A stretch of DNA of 64,000 bases from Gerris lacustris (lineage: Eukaryota > Arthropoda > Insecta > Hemiptera > Gerridae): the NCBI GenBank assembly GCA_951217055.1, contig OX578276.1:74887144-74951143 (forward strand), read 5' to 3'. The number at the start of each line of letters is the position of its first letter. The first letter of the stretch is position 1. A program made the translations under genes and the position numbers. Shown here one piece after another: positions 1-11,800 of this stretch. The notes below the pieces were generated by a model that worked only from the letters and a program-made list of their open reading frames with translations, searched no databases and was not told where the DNA came from.

Positions 1-1640
1 AACATTATCTTTTGTTTCGGATCCTTCGGACGCGTCATCAAAACGTTTCCCGGGGACTCATCCCCCCTCTGCTCTTAAACCCCCGAAACATAGGGACAGA
101 AATACTTCCGAAACGAGATCCCGCCCCCTCTTTTCCATATTTAGAATGTGGCTGTTGCCAAATAAGGTACCCTTGTACATATATGGAAAAACTCGAAATT
201 TAACCCCGTATAAGAAAATAGATGACTATTTTTTCTCAATTTTCTATAATAAAGAGGTTCATCGCTTATTATAAAGTATTATTATTAAAAATAGATCGAA
301 TAATCTGGAAAATGCCAATATACTTCACTAAATTTATATTTAGCATTTATCGGGCACTATGACGACTCCAACTCCTACACATAAAAACACTAAGGAAATT
401 TAATTTTCTTTAATGAAAATTTCTTGGAGAATAATTCATTCTCCGACCCACAACTTCTATATCCTAAAATATTTATACCTTCTGTTTCTAAGAAGAAAGT
501 AAACACACGTTTAATAGATTAAGACGCCTATATGCGAGAATCAGAAAACTATAATAAATAAAAGGACAGAAATACTGAATTATTGTTGAAAATATTTGAA
601 TTTGAATTATTGCGTCATTATATGGTCTTACGTAGAAAGTTGACATTTTATTGTTAATAGCTCTACAAGTCATGAAATCACAGAAAAAGAAAATTTAAAA
701 GAAGAGTGAAGGAGTTTGTTGGAATAAAAGTCCGTGAGAAAACTACTCTACAAGTCCACATAAGAAAACCTCTTCAATAAGAAAATGTATGTTTATTTAA
801 TAAAAACAACAAGCAAAGCTCGCCTTTTTAGTATTATTGTTAGAATCGTCATCTAATTTAGGGAATTCAATTTTTATTCTGTAATGGGGCGCCGCGCCGC
901 GCCACCGAGAGTAGTATTGACCTAGGACTTTTTACCTGCTTACAACTCTCAAAGGCCTATGTTTGTTAGCCTGTCTCCCAATTATTCAGTATAAATAAAA
1001 CTCCTGTCAAAAAATCTGTCCAATACCTACTACTCGGACTGAACTTACTCATATACATAATCACTTCGAATGGCTTCTGTTCAATAGTATTAATGGGATT
1101 TTAAAATATATAAATATATTTATAAGGGGGGAAAATTGATTTAAAAAAAATGAAAATTTACCAAAAAAAAAAAAATTAAATTTTATCAAAAATGAACTGT
1201 AAAATTAATCTGAGCCCCGATCTATTTTTCCCACTATTTATTCAGGAACTGTTTTTTTACCCGGGAAAGTGGATTTATAAGGTTAAATTCTTATTAAAAC
1301 ACACCCTTTTATTAGGTATATATATCAAAACCCTCTGAACCATTTTTTTTTTATTTTTATTACAATATTTCAGTTGTAATCTTAATTTCGCCTAGGGTAA
1401 TATTTTTCTGAACATTTATACTAATTTTCATTGGTAGTTTCCTAAACCATTATATTGTTGGACTCAGATACCTTAAAACGGGTAAATTTGCGCAATTACA
1501 ATCAATACTTTCTACTTATATTCTACATAATATTATATTTGCACTGTATATGTATATGAGAAAGTGAAAATGTTTAATTTTCGCTTTAGGCTATAATATC
1601 TAAGCTGTTTCAAATTTGCATACACTATTGATAATTCATC
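1..1640. other. AT-rich gene-free stretch
   Basis: No open frame here looks like a gene and no splice-linked exon series was seen. A short GC-rich patch (GGCGCCGCGCCGCGCC) sits near 886-903. The first 180 bases are also richer in GC than their surroundings but match nothing I recognise. Confidence 0.5.
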
Positions 1641-1644
1641 TTCT

Positions 1645-2165
1645 ATATAAATAAATTCGCTAAAATGAATGTTTGTCTGTCTGTCTCTTATGCCTGACTA
1701 AACCTTTCGTCCAATTGCGATGAAACTTTGCAGAATGGTTGGACGCATGCCCGGGAAGGTTTCTAAGTTAATAAAACTATGTTCCGATTTTGGTACACAG
1801 GGGTACGGGGTACACATGTCAAAGTAATGAAAACCCTTCATAATGCATATCGATGAAAAGCTTTAAAGAGTACAGTAATTGTTGTTGTGTACATTTTTGT
1901 CATATTTTCATTTAGGAGGGGGGTCAAATGGAAAAATATTTATATAATCTATATCCATCATCCGATTGTGATAAAACTTTGGGGAATGGTTGGGCGCATG
2001 CCCAGGAAAGTTTCTGAGTTAGTAAAACTGTGTTCGCATTTTGTTACACCGGGTTACGGGGTATACATGTCAAAGTAATGAAAACCCTTCTATTATCGTT
2101 AAAAAGCTCTTTAAGAGTGCAGTAATTGTTGTTATGTACATTTTTGTCATATTTTCTTCACTCAA
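1645..2165 (+). repeat. Diverged tandem duplication of a roughly 240-280 bp repeat unit
   Basis: Two adjacent copies, about 1645-1915 and 1944-2160, share a long colinear series of phrases: a 'gatgaaactttg/gataaaactttg' block, 'aatggttggacgcatgccc', 'aaaactRtgttc', 'acatgtcaaagtaatgaaa' and 'gtacatttttgtcatatttt'. A third partial start with 'tctgtctgtatgtctcttatg' follows near 2249. The opening 'tgtctgtctgtctc' is typical of interspersed arthropod repeats. The class is not identified; no coding remnant was seen. Confidence 0.7.
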
Positions 2166-2270
2166 TATTTATATATTATATTATTTGTCATATTTTCTTT
2201 TCAAATATTTCTATAATCTATATCTACATAAATAAAAATTAATGTTTATCTGTCTGTATGTCTCTTATGT

Positions 2271-3460
2271 CAAAATTGTATATTGTACAAGTATATATTG
2301 CAAATTGTAATATACATTTTTTATTTAAGGCAACATTATTTAACTAAATAAACTATTTATACATTTCTTATGTTATTAATGTTTTTTTTTTTAAACATTA
2401 CTTTATTCACATTAGCTCCTTCACAGCTGTCTGAGTTTATTTTTATTTATAATTGTAACTATTATTATTAAAATATTTTTAATAATAACAACTTTTATTA
2501 TTTTTTCTACTAAATGAGTAGATAAAAGTTTGAATTGAATATTTAGGTAAGACAGGAAAACTTCTGTCGGGGCTGCTATTATGTTACAAAATACAAAATT
2601 AAGTTTATCTAAAGTTAACACGACATTCATTGACTAAATCAATAAACTACCACTGAGCACTTCTTATTCAAGCAACAAAAGTGATCCATTAGTATGTCGT
2701 GTGCAAAAATGGTTATTTTTTTATTAAAAGCCTAGCAGCTCCATTTTTGACCTAATGATGATACATGTTTAAGCATAGACATAGGATGTGACTTACTTGA
2801 AAATTCCTGCCACAATCCTAGAGGAGTATAGGGCAGCTATAAAGATTCTCCAGTCGGAATAATTAGTTGTCATTCTTTCAACTTAATTCTAGGTCTTGAA
2901 ACATTTATTTGTTCTTTCTTGAACGCCCTCATCTAAGTGTTCTTAGGCCGGCTACGTTTGCGAATTCCCTGGTGTTTCAATCAAGGGCATCACTTTATAG
3001 AGCTCCCATAGATTGTGTCCAATCCATTGCTACTTTTTACAGATTGATAGCGATAGGTTTTTATAGTAATGTATCCCACAGATCTTCATTTAATATTATG
3101 TCTTACCATCTTGTATTAAGAATTTGAGGTAGAACATGATTTAGGAATGTTTAGTCTATAGGTAATGTTCTTGGTCATTTTCAATATCTTGCATGCGTAT
3201 AGAAGCACTGACTTGACATTAGTATTAAACAACATCAGTTTTGTCCTTCTCTGAATTCACTGAATAAAGCAGGACAAATGCTCCATTTGCTTTTCTAATG
3301 ACGTTCAAGACATCTTCCTCTGCTCGATCAGTCGTCATCTCATTACTTCCAAAGAACGCGGATTTCTACAATTAAAAGCCTGGGCAGCTCCATTTTTGTC
3401 CAAATGATACCTGTTAAAGTATAGCCAAAAAGAGATGAGTGATAAGTATTAATTGATAAA
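2271..3460. other. Gene-free AT-rich stretch
   Basis: No gene, RNA or convincing mobile element was recognised in this interval. Short open frames here have no family resemblance. Confidence 0.4.
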
Positions 3461-3466
3461 AGTATA

Positions 3467-3967
3467 ATTGAAGCGAGCTTTCTACATTCAACGAAATATG
3501 CTCCATGTCTGTGTGTGTGTCTGAAACGTATGACGATAACTTGAGTAAAAGTTGACCGATTTTGATGAAATTTGGTACACTTGTTCATTTTACCAATGCT
3601 CAGGACGAGTTCGTTGGACAACGATGTCTGCCCAAGCATTCGCGTAAACGTGCACTTCAAAATTAAAATTGGAATTTTAGGACGGGAAAAAATTCTACCT
3701 TTATTTATTTGATGAGACGAACATTTTTTTCAAAATAACATTTTGTAGTAAAACCAACAACCACACCGAAAAGCGAGCCTAATCGTTGAAAGATGTGTGG
3801 TTAGAGGAATAGTAAGAATGTAGGGTTCCCTTACTACTAGCCGTTGTACTACTATCATACCCTATATCTATCAACTCATCATGATTCATGATTATCTATT
3901 TTTTCAATATTCAATACATATTTATTTTTATACGCTCGCTTCAATGATAGAGCCACGCGATGCCTAG
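3467..3967 (+). mobile_element. Dispersed repeat, copy A, possible non-autonomous Helitron
   Basis: This copy is colinear with 39838-40565. Both begin 'attgaagcgagct', share 'ttgagtaaaagttgaccgat', 'gttcgttggaca' and 'caggacgggaaaa' type phrases, and end 'cgcttcaatgatagagccac.cgatgcctag' followed by T. The start (TGAAGCGAG) and the sub-end (CTCGCTTCA) are inverted. A 3' end of CTAG followed by host T fits Helitrons, but no clear 3' hairpin was confirmed, so the class is inference. Confidence 0.55.
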
Positions 3968-4460
3968 TTAATTTGATTTAATAAGTAATATGTAAATAAC
4001 CATACATTTACACCGATTTTTGAAGGTTCCTTCCTTCCCTTTCATCCCTCCTTCCTGGGCAATATTTTATTCATGCCATAAGTTCATCAAGTCTTCACTG
4101 GGCTAATTATTAATATAACCTTCATAATTCATGTATGTAACCAACACACTTATAACTTCTACGCTTCATAGAAATAAATAAGAGTAGGAAGAGGAAGAGA
4201 ACCTTTTAGATCCTTATAAAATAGATAAAGAGAAGTCTATTCACACCAATTTCTACTAATGATGGATCAGGTTATGATGAAAGATGTTGAAAGAAAAAAG
4301 AGAGAATATAAAAGGGTCTGACTGAACACCTGGATTGTAATACATTTCTGGGCCATTGATATCAGATTTTTGATTACATATAAATAAATTCTAGTATCCT
4401 AATATCTATATTATTTGCAATACAAAATAACACGGTGCGTAGGCTTCTGCAGGTACTCAT

Positions 4461-4606
4461 AATAAACAGCTTGATTTTCCGGTGAAATCTGTGTCATGAA
4501 GGGGATGAAGTCTGACGTTCTGAAGGTGCTTTCAGTAGTGGAAGTGAAACGTCGGACTTCATCCCCTTCATGATGCGGATTTCACCGGAAAACCAAGCTG
4601 TTTATT
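4461..4606. mobile_element. Fold-back MITE with about 60-bp arms
   Basis: The left arm (4461-4520) begins AATAAACAGCTTG and runs through 'ttttccggtgaaatc' and 'catgaaggggatgaagtc'. The right arm (4546-4606) is its near-perfect reverse complement, ending CAAGCTGTTTATT. Only about 25 bases separate the arms, so the element can form a long hairpin. A diverged relative lies at 26169-26337 in a CDK8 intron. Confidence 0.8.
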
Positions 4607-5312
4607 ACAAAATAACTCGTTTGATGAAAGGAATAATAATAATATAATTTATTGTATAATAGTGGTTCACTCACCATAGACTAAGGTTTCAAGATTTATA
4701 GCCAACTCAAATCAGATTAATCTTTTTGGGACACACTGCATAGGGAATATAAGTGGGTTTGAAATTCTAGAGGCACCATAGTGAAAATACCAACAAATCT
4801 GATATATTATATTCCAAGAGAAGAGGTATAGAGAATTCCCTCAAACCACTTCTAGACATATTTCACACGTGTTTTTTTTTTTTTTTTTTTATAAAATTCT
4901 ATCCCGCAAACTGAATAGTTGATGAAAGAGGTACAAAAACCGCACACACAAAAAAAACATGCAACAAAGTAACACATTTAACAAAAAAAATATGTAAATA
5001 AGTTATAAGAAAATGTTTTAATAAAATAAAAAAAATTAAGTAACAATAAATAAAAACATTTTAACTAAATTAAGAATCAACAACTTTTAAGTTAGATTAA
5101 AATTGTTATAAAACTTCAAAAGAAAATATTTATGGTATTATATGGCACAATATAATTAAAATAAATATTATTATGTAGTGACTATTTAAAGTTATCAGTG
5201 AGTATAATATATTACAACAATAGCACAAAATATGACCAATCAAAATGTTTAAAAACCTTGTTTCAAAATAAATTCATAAAATCCAAACAATATTGGTAAA
5301 AAAAAAAAACTA
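4607..5312. other. Gene-free AT-rich stretch
   Basis: Strongly A/T-biased sequence with an 18-20 base T run near 4871-4890. No coding or RNA feature was recognised. Confidence 0.4.
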
Positions 5313-5848
5313 CAGTAGAACCCCTCATATCCGACCTCGGGATATTTGACTCCTCAGAATATCCAACCATGACACCCCTTGGTTAAAAAAAGGAGTTTAA
5401 TCTGACACGATTGAACTTATCAGGATATTGAGTACAAAACAATAAAAGAAGCTAGTCGATGTTTTGCTATCATACTGATCGCTACACTTTGTTTCTTATT
5501 ATCGTGCGTATCATTCTATATTTACAATCCAGTGTTATGCTATATCTTTAATGAAAATGGCTTGACAAAGGTGGGTCCGTTCTAAAACAAGCTTCAGAGT
5601 TGGTGTAACAACAATTATTAAAGATTGGAAAAAGGGTCTGAAACTGACTTGATGCGTATTCCTTGACAGGATTAGTATGAATATTTTATTCTACATACAT
5701 AGATTAGAGTTCGTAATTATATTTTTAACAATAAAGATTTAATTTTTACACTGAAATATTCGCTTTTTTTGTTCCTCGGATTAACAGACTTTTTTGTGTT
5801 CCGACCATGCTCCGCGCCCGTAGGTGACGGATATGAGAGGTTCTACTA
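5313..5848. mobile_element. pogo/Tigger-like DNA transposon remnant
   Basis: The left end CAGTAGAACCCCTCATATCC and the right end GGATATGAGAGGTTCTACTA are inverted repeats of about 24 bp, flanked by TA on both sides (5311-5312 and 5849-5850). A TA target and TIRs of this type fit Tc1/mariner pogo elements. Internal sequence near 5588-5640 can be read as a short remnant (KQASELGVTTIIKDWKKG) resembling the helix-turn-helix region of pogo transposases. At 536 bp it is internally deleted and not functional. Confidence 0.75.
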
Positions 5849-6216
5849 TATTTAGATCCAAATAAATGCCACAAATAGGTACAAAGAGTATATTCCATTT
5901 TAAATCATATATGGTTAGATTATTTCTCACCCTTAAATTAAAAATGTAATTTCTCTTAATAATTATTCTACTATATTTTTGTATAAACCATATATGTTGA
6001 ATACATAGTTTTAGAAAAACAACAAATTATTAAATAATAATGATGATAATAAATCCTTAACTATCAATTGTTTTAATAAAAACTAGAGACTTCTTATTTT
6101 AAAATATAAAAAAATAGTACTCTTAGGTAATGACTAATAATTTGAAAATTAGTAAATAATAATTAAAATGAGTAATATATTATTCCAGTGAAGCATGATT
6201 TAGGTGTATAAAAAAA

Positions 6217-6274
6217 TCTATATATAAAATTAAAGTTTTGTCTGCATGTGCACAGAGCGCGGGATGAAGGCTAG
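6217..6274 (+). mobile_element. 58-bp Helitron-like element (terminal ends only)
   Basis: The sequence starts TC after a host A, reads 'tctatatataaaat..gttttgtctg', and ends 'gcgcgggatgaaggCTAG' followed by a host T. A 5' TC, a 3' CTAG preceded by a GC-rich segment, and an A/T insertion site are Helitron hallmarks. A related 5' segment ('atataattaaagttttgtctg') occurs near 30353, and a related 3' end occurs at 46567-46595. The 3' hairpin here is imperfect. Confidence 0.5.
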
Positions 6275-6404
6275 TACAAAATAATAATAACCAGCAGTAT
6301 AAAAAAAAAAATAAATTGCATGCACGAAGAAAAAGTAAACCAGGTATTATTAACATGCAAGATAACTAATGATTTTCAAATCTAAGTGTAAATATAGTTT
6401 GATT

Positions 6405-6720
6405 TTTACTTTCCCTCACCATCTCCGGTATGTAGGAAAAGTATTGTTTTCACCCAAAAAATCCAAAACCGAGATTTCAACGGAATTATCTGCTTTGGGT
6501 GTCTTTAAGACAATTAAATTAAATTAAAATTTTTTGCGTGGTTTTTAGCAGGATTTCTGTATGTCTGTCTGTGTAAAGTATAACTCCCACAGTTTTCAAG
6601 CTAGAGAGTTAAAACTTGGTACAAAAATCCGTCCTTACATGAAATTGTGCTGCCGGACAATCATAAATTTGTGATTATTCAGCAAAAATTCATACAAAAT
6701 CGAAAAATTTTCCCATTGCT
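6405..6720 (+). repeat. Dispersed repeat, copy 1 (inverse copy at 44880-45075)
   Basis: Phrases such as 'ccaaaaccgagatttcaacgg', 'ctgtctgtgt', 'aactcccacagttttcaag' and 'ccgtccttaca..gtgctgccgg' recur in reverse complement at 44880-45075. No TIR, TSD or coding remnant was seen, so the class is open. Confidence 0.6.
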
Positions 6721-8680
6721 CTTAAATTTGCATCAATTATGCCTCTTTATAAGACAAACATTTCCACTTAATTTCACTTTAATATCTGCCGCCATTTTGA
6801 AAATATTGACTTTTGAACTTTGAAACTTTATCGCTAAGTAATTTCTGAACTATTTCGCTGAATGAGCTGAAATTCGCAGCAATTATACCTTTCTATATGA
6901 TAAATAAGTTCTCTATATTCTATCTTAATATCTACTACCTTTTGAAAATATCAACTTTTGATTTTTATATAGGAAAGTTTGTTTACATTTTTAAATACCT
7001 CACTGTAACGGACGACCTCACTATAAAAGACATCATTATACCAGACAACTTTTAACGGACAAACAAAATTAAAAGTCACATAATAAAAAATCCAGTAGCA
7101 AAAAAATCAGACACTCTGTGTCCGATTTCTTTTTATAGGGTTAGAGTTTAAATAGCTAATGAACATTAATAATTTTTTATTTAAATTATTTTTGTTCTAG
7201 AAAAATGCTCTCCATTTGTCCCAGAGTCTTTTTTCCTTTATTCTTTAGCGACAACTAAAATTTTACATATGTAACAACCGACTAAGTGTGTGAATGGCTT
7301 AATTTGAGTAAGCACACATATTAGTGCCATTTAAATTAAAAGTTTGTAAAGAATATATTAGTAGTTCTGTGAACAGAAGACCTCGTGACAAAAAAAGCAT
7401 ATACATAGTTTTAAGACTTCGAGGAACATCCAAATCTCAGAAAATCTAACAACACGTTTGGTCATAACTGCGTAACAAACTAATTTACAGACATCTGATA
7501 AGCCAAACAGTTGAGTGTTGGATTGAAACACATTCCTTGCTCCCCTCTTGGTCAATTCATCAGTACAATAATTTTATTGATTTTTTTTTTTTTTTTTTTT
7601 TTTAACAAAAAAACTACATTTTTACAGATAAAAGTTTATCCTAAGAAGAAATAAGAAAAATACACACCTTTAGTTCTAAATAAACTTCCTTACGGTAGAA
7701 CTAAAGATTGATAAAAAATACTTATAGTAGTTAATGAATCTATCTTAATAAAAATAACAGGAAATTTAATATTACATACACGTATTATTTTTTCCTGTAA
7801 CCTATATTTTAATTTAAGAAAAATATCCAAGAAAAAAATTTGCTTTGGTAATTTATTAATTTATATACAAGTTTCTATACAGCTAAAATTTAAAATGTAT
7901 TTTGATAAAAAGGATACTCTTAAATTAAATTAATTTTTTTTAAAAAAAACAATCAGAGTCAGAGTCATAACTGCTTATCTGAAAATGTCTTAACTTTAAC
8001 AAAAAATAAATTATTTTCAAAGAAACGTCAGATTTCCATTATTTTTCACCAAACTGCTGACATCTTAAATGCCATAATTATTTACACCAATGATTATGAT
8101 AATTTAAAAAAAAAACATAACGAAATTTAACTGAAGTTAAAGCTTTCAAATCATTAAAATAATTATATAACTTTGGAAGTATTTACAAATTTTTAAAATA
8201 TAAAGATCAGTCATACATAGAGCTTTTACACACAACAATTACAAGAAATTATAATTTTAAAAATTAAGTTGTAATTTAAGGAGCTTTTTTGGCATTAATG
8301 ACTCACAAATATATTACCCCCTTTAAAAAACTAACAATAACAATACCTTAAATACACAGAGTCAACTTTAATACAAATCCATCAAAAGATCTATAGCTAG
8401 TTTGTTTATACAAGGATAATTAGTCCCTTTTAGAGGATTGTTAATAAATTATAGATATCTCAACACTCCTTTAAATTTATTTTAAAAGGTAGCAAGCAAC
8501 TATACCAAGGATAATAGGAATATATTTTTAATTCTTTTGTTATTCATATTATTACCATTGAGTTGCAGTGTTAATCAATTATTTTCATTATTCCCCCGAG
8601 GCTCATAAGTAAAAGAAATGGGCTTTTTCATTCCTTCCTGATATTTCTCAACTATAATAAGTGCAATAAAACTTTTATTA
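6721..8680. other. Gene-free AT-rich stretch left of EXT2
   Basis: No gene is supported. A run of about 24 T occurs at 7579-7602. The rightmost few hundred bases must include the EXT2 3' UTR, which is on the minus strand. Confidence 0.45.
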
Positions 8681-8682
8681 CA

Positions 8683-8688
8683 TTTATT
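8683..8688 (-). terminator. Candidate EXT2 polyadenylation signal
   Basis: TTTATT on the plus strand reads AATAAA on the minus strand, about 200 nt past the EXT2 stop. In sequence this AT-rich the hexamer occurs often by chance, so the site is only a candidate. Confidence 0.35.
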
Positions 8689-8887
8689 GTAAGTAAACAT
8701 TTTAAAATAATTGTCCTGATCAATAAAACATTACTAATTTTTATGCACCAAAGAAGTGTCTTCACAAGTAATTGACAGTTGCCCACATGAAAATATTGGT
8801 TTTTTTTTTGTTTTCATAGTCACCTCTGAATACATCTTTCAAACCTGTTTAAAAATAAATTCCAGTAGTGTTGGAAAGAAGGTTGGC

Positions 8888-11800
8888 CTACAAACTGCCA
8901 ATGTTATTAAAGCGTTTGAGTTTCTCTGGGAAGGGATCTCGGTAGAGGACAGGATCTGCTCTGAATTCAACAGAGCGAAGTGGCATGGTACCAAAGATAG
9001 CAGCAAACCTGTCTATACAATGAGACCTTTCAACCATATGATTCAGATCTGCACTCAGCATTTCCGTGTTTGTACACTCTGGACACTTAAACTTCTTCCT
9101 CGGTGTGACCTTTAAATAAATAATAATAATTTTACTTAATTAATTAAATTAATTATACAAAAATTGGTCTGATAAATTGAATAAAATTCTCTTACAAATA
9201 TTAATACTGTATTTAAATCCCATAAAAAAAAATAATTTGACTTATTTATTTTTAAACCTATTTAAAAAGTGTTCAGCCGGTGGTTGTTTACTTTTAGTAT
9301 TTGATTATCAAAAAAATCAGTTTTTTTCAGAGTTTTTGGGGAGTAGCGCCCCAAAAAGTGTAGCTTCAATCAATGGTCAGTTTGGAATGTAGCTACTATT
9401 TCTTAAGGTAAATAATAAATCTGTTATTTCTTAATCTTTAACTGTAGCTAGTTCATTCAAGTTTTTATTACAGAGATATAAAATTAAATTGCATAAAAAT
9501 TAACATTTTTAAAGAATGAGTACAATGTTGATCCTTTCTATAGCTACAAACTTAATTTGCATTCAGTTTTAAAAGAAACAAAATAAAACCACAACGAACA
9601 CAAATTTTGTATAATTTTGCACTTGAAATGTAAAATTTCAAGGGAATAGGCTGTACTCATCCCCACAACAAGAACATGTGTTTAAGCTGAATAATGCTTG
9701 TGTCTAATTAAATTAATTAGCTTAGACGTAGGAGGAGGAATAATATATGCTTGATGATCTATAAGTAATAAAATATCACCTTAATTGGGGCTTTGCTAGT
9801 AACGTTGGCAACAAGGAAATTCATTGCGATGTCTTCACAATTCATGTGTTCATCAACCCACTCCTTGATATCACCAGGTAGAGCTGTGGTGTACATATAA
9901 CTCCAATACTAGCAATCAGAAACACATTTATTCATTAAGTCAGAGGTATAACCAACAAAACTAAAAGAATATTAAATTAATATGATAAGGTGAGTTCTAC
10001 ATTATGTTGGAGACAAGTATAATGATTAATCTTACATCATGGCCTATTAACATAAGTTTTTTTCTTTTTTTTAGGAAACATGAGAATACCCACCAAAATA
10101 TTTTTTTAATCTGAAAATATTCCCTAGTCTTATAGTTAATTAGACTAAGTGATAGTATCACCTTTGCATACAGAAATGTGTTCCTTTGTCTCAAAGTAGT
10201 TTGGACTAGATATCCCTTAGTCTTAATAGTTATTAAGACAAAGGAATTATTTATAATTGGTAAACAAATATAGGGTGGGTAACCAAGTAGATTAGAACCG
10301 ACTTTTTGCAGCCCTAAATCTGTTAAACTTGTCTTTTTCTACTTTAAGTATTCAAAAATTCCACTAATAGGAATCCCTGTAAGCCTATCTCTTCTACAAT
10401 CATTACTAAAGCAAGTAATCCCGGTTTGCTTCTAAAGAGAGTCATGATCAGGGTCTACCCTGCATCATGATGTAAATGTTAACACTAGTTTATTCGTAAG
10501 GGAGTTAAGTTGTCACCTATTGTTTTTATAAGATTTTACATATTGTCAGTTGATTTTGTTATAGTGCAATATGATTCATCGTATCGATTTCTGTAAAGAA
10601 TAAATTTAATATCTATTTAACTAGGACAAAGTGCTGGATATTATAACTGACAAAGATATGAATAGAAGAGGAGGAAAGCCGAGAAAAAGTGGCGATTGGT
10701 ATGGAGCTGAAGATCAAGGACGTGTCAATGAAATTTGTAAATATTAGTTCCAAGTTCAGATTACAGCCATTTGGCAGAGCCTAGAGTCTTGGAATTACTA
10801 CATTCGAAGATTCAAAATGGAATGTGACATAGAGAATGGGGGATCCATAGAAGAATAGGGGATCCATAGGGGATTGGGGGATCCATAGGGATTTTTCCAT
10901 TTGTTTACTTTACATAGCGCTTATTGACTTGTGTAGAATATGTAACTATAAAAAATTAAATTTTAATTTGTGTATTTAATACTTAAGGCTTTTTTATATT
11001 AAAGGAAAAATCTGAATGTGGCCCTCATTGACCTCATGGGAACCCAATTCTAGTACATCTATTTGATAGAAGTGGTGTCCATTGTTCTTGAGAACCATGT
11101 AATAAAGTTGATAGGAATCAACATACAGACCCCACTCCCCAATAGTGCTGGACATGTATCTGATTGGCCTTGGTCTGATGCATCGCAGAGCATTAGAAGT
11201 ACCAGTAATGCCACTTTCAAAAAAATATATATATGTTAATAATAGTGATGGTACACTACTTACAGTAGGATTACAATTAAGTTAATTCGCCCGACTGCTT
11301 GAGGCCATGGGTGTCAAAGTCTTTTGTAATATTGTTATACAAAATTTTGTTATTTAGAAATAAAGGCATTATTATTATTATAATTAAGTTAATTCTGACT
11401 GCCTGGGGGAAAAAAAAAAAAAATGGGAAGAGGAGCCAATGAAAGTTTGAGATTTTGCCAACTAGGCAAACAAAAAGTCACTAAACAACTACAAGATAAC
11501 TGTTTACCGTCTGTATGAGATGAGTTTTAACTTTTGTCACTCAGATAAGCTAACTGATGTGAGGGGAAAAATAAAGCCTAAATGGGAGGGGGTAAAGACA
11601 GCATAATTTCAATGGTTAGTTGAAGAGTTATGCCCTCTATTAGTGACATTTATTTTTGCCTAGTTGGCCCAACCATCTAGACTCTAGACTTCAAAATCTT
11701 TAGCTCTCATTGGCTATTTTTCCCACTATGCCTAAAGATAAAACTCATCTTGCACAGACTGTAGTGGCTTTATTTTTCCTCTCACATTAATTGCCCAACC

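Noticed and set aside
3343..3660. 105-codon open frame on the minus strand
   Set aside because: It overlaps the dispersed repeat copy A and shows no protein family features.
8756..9115. 119-codon open frame on the plus strand
   Set aside because: It is antisense to the last EXT2 exon (8888-9109) and has no family resemblance.
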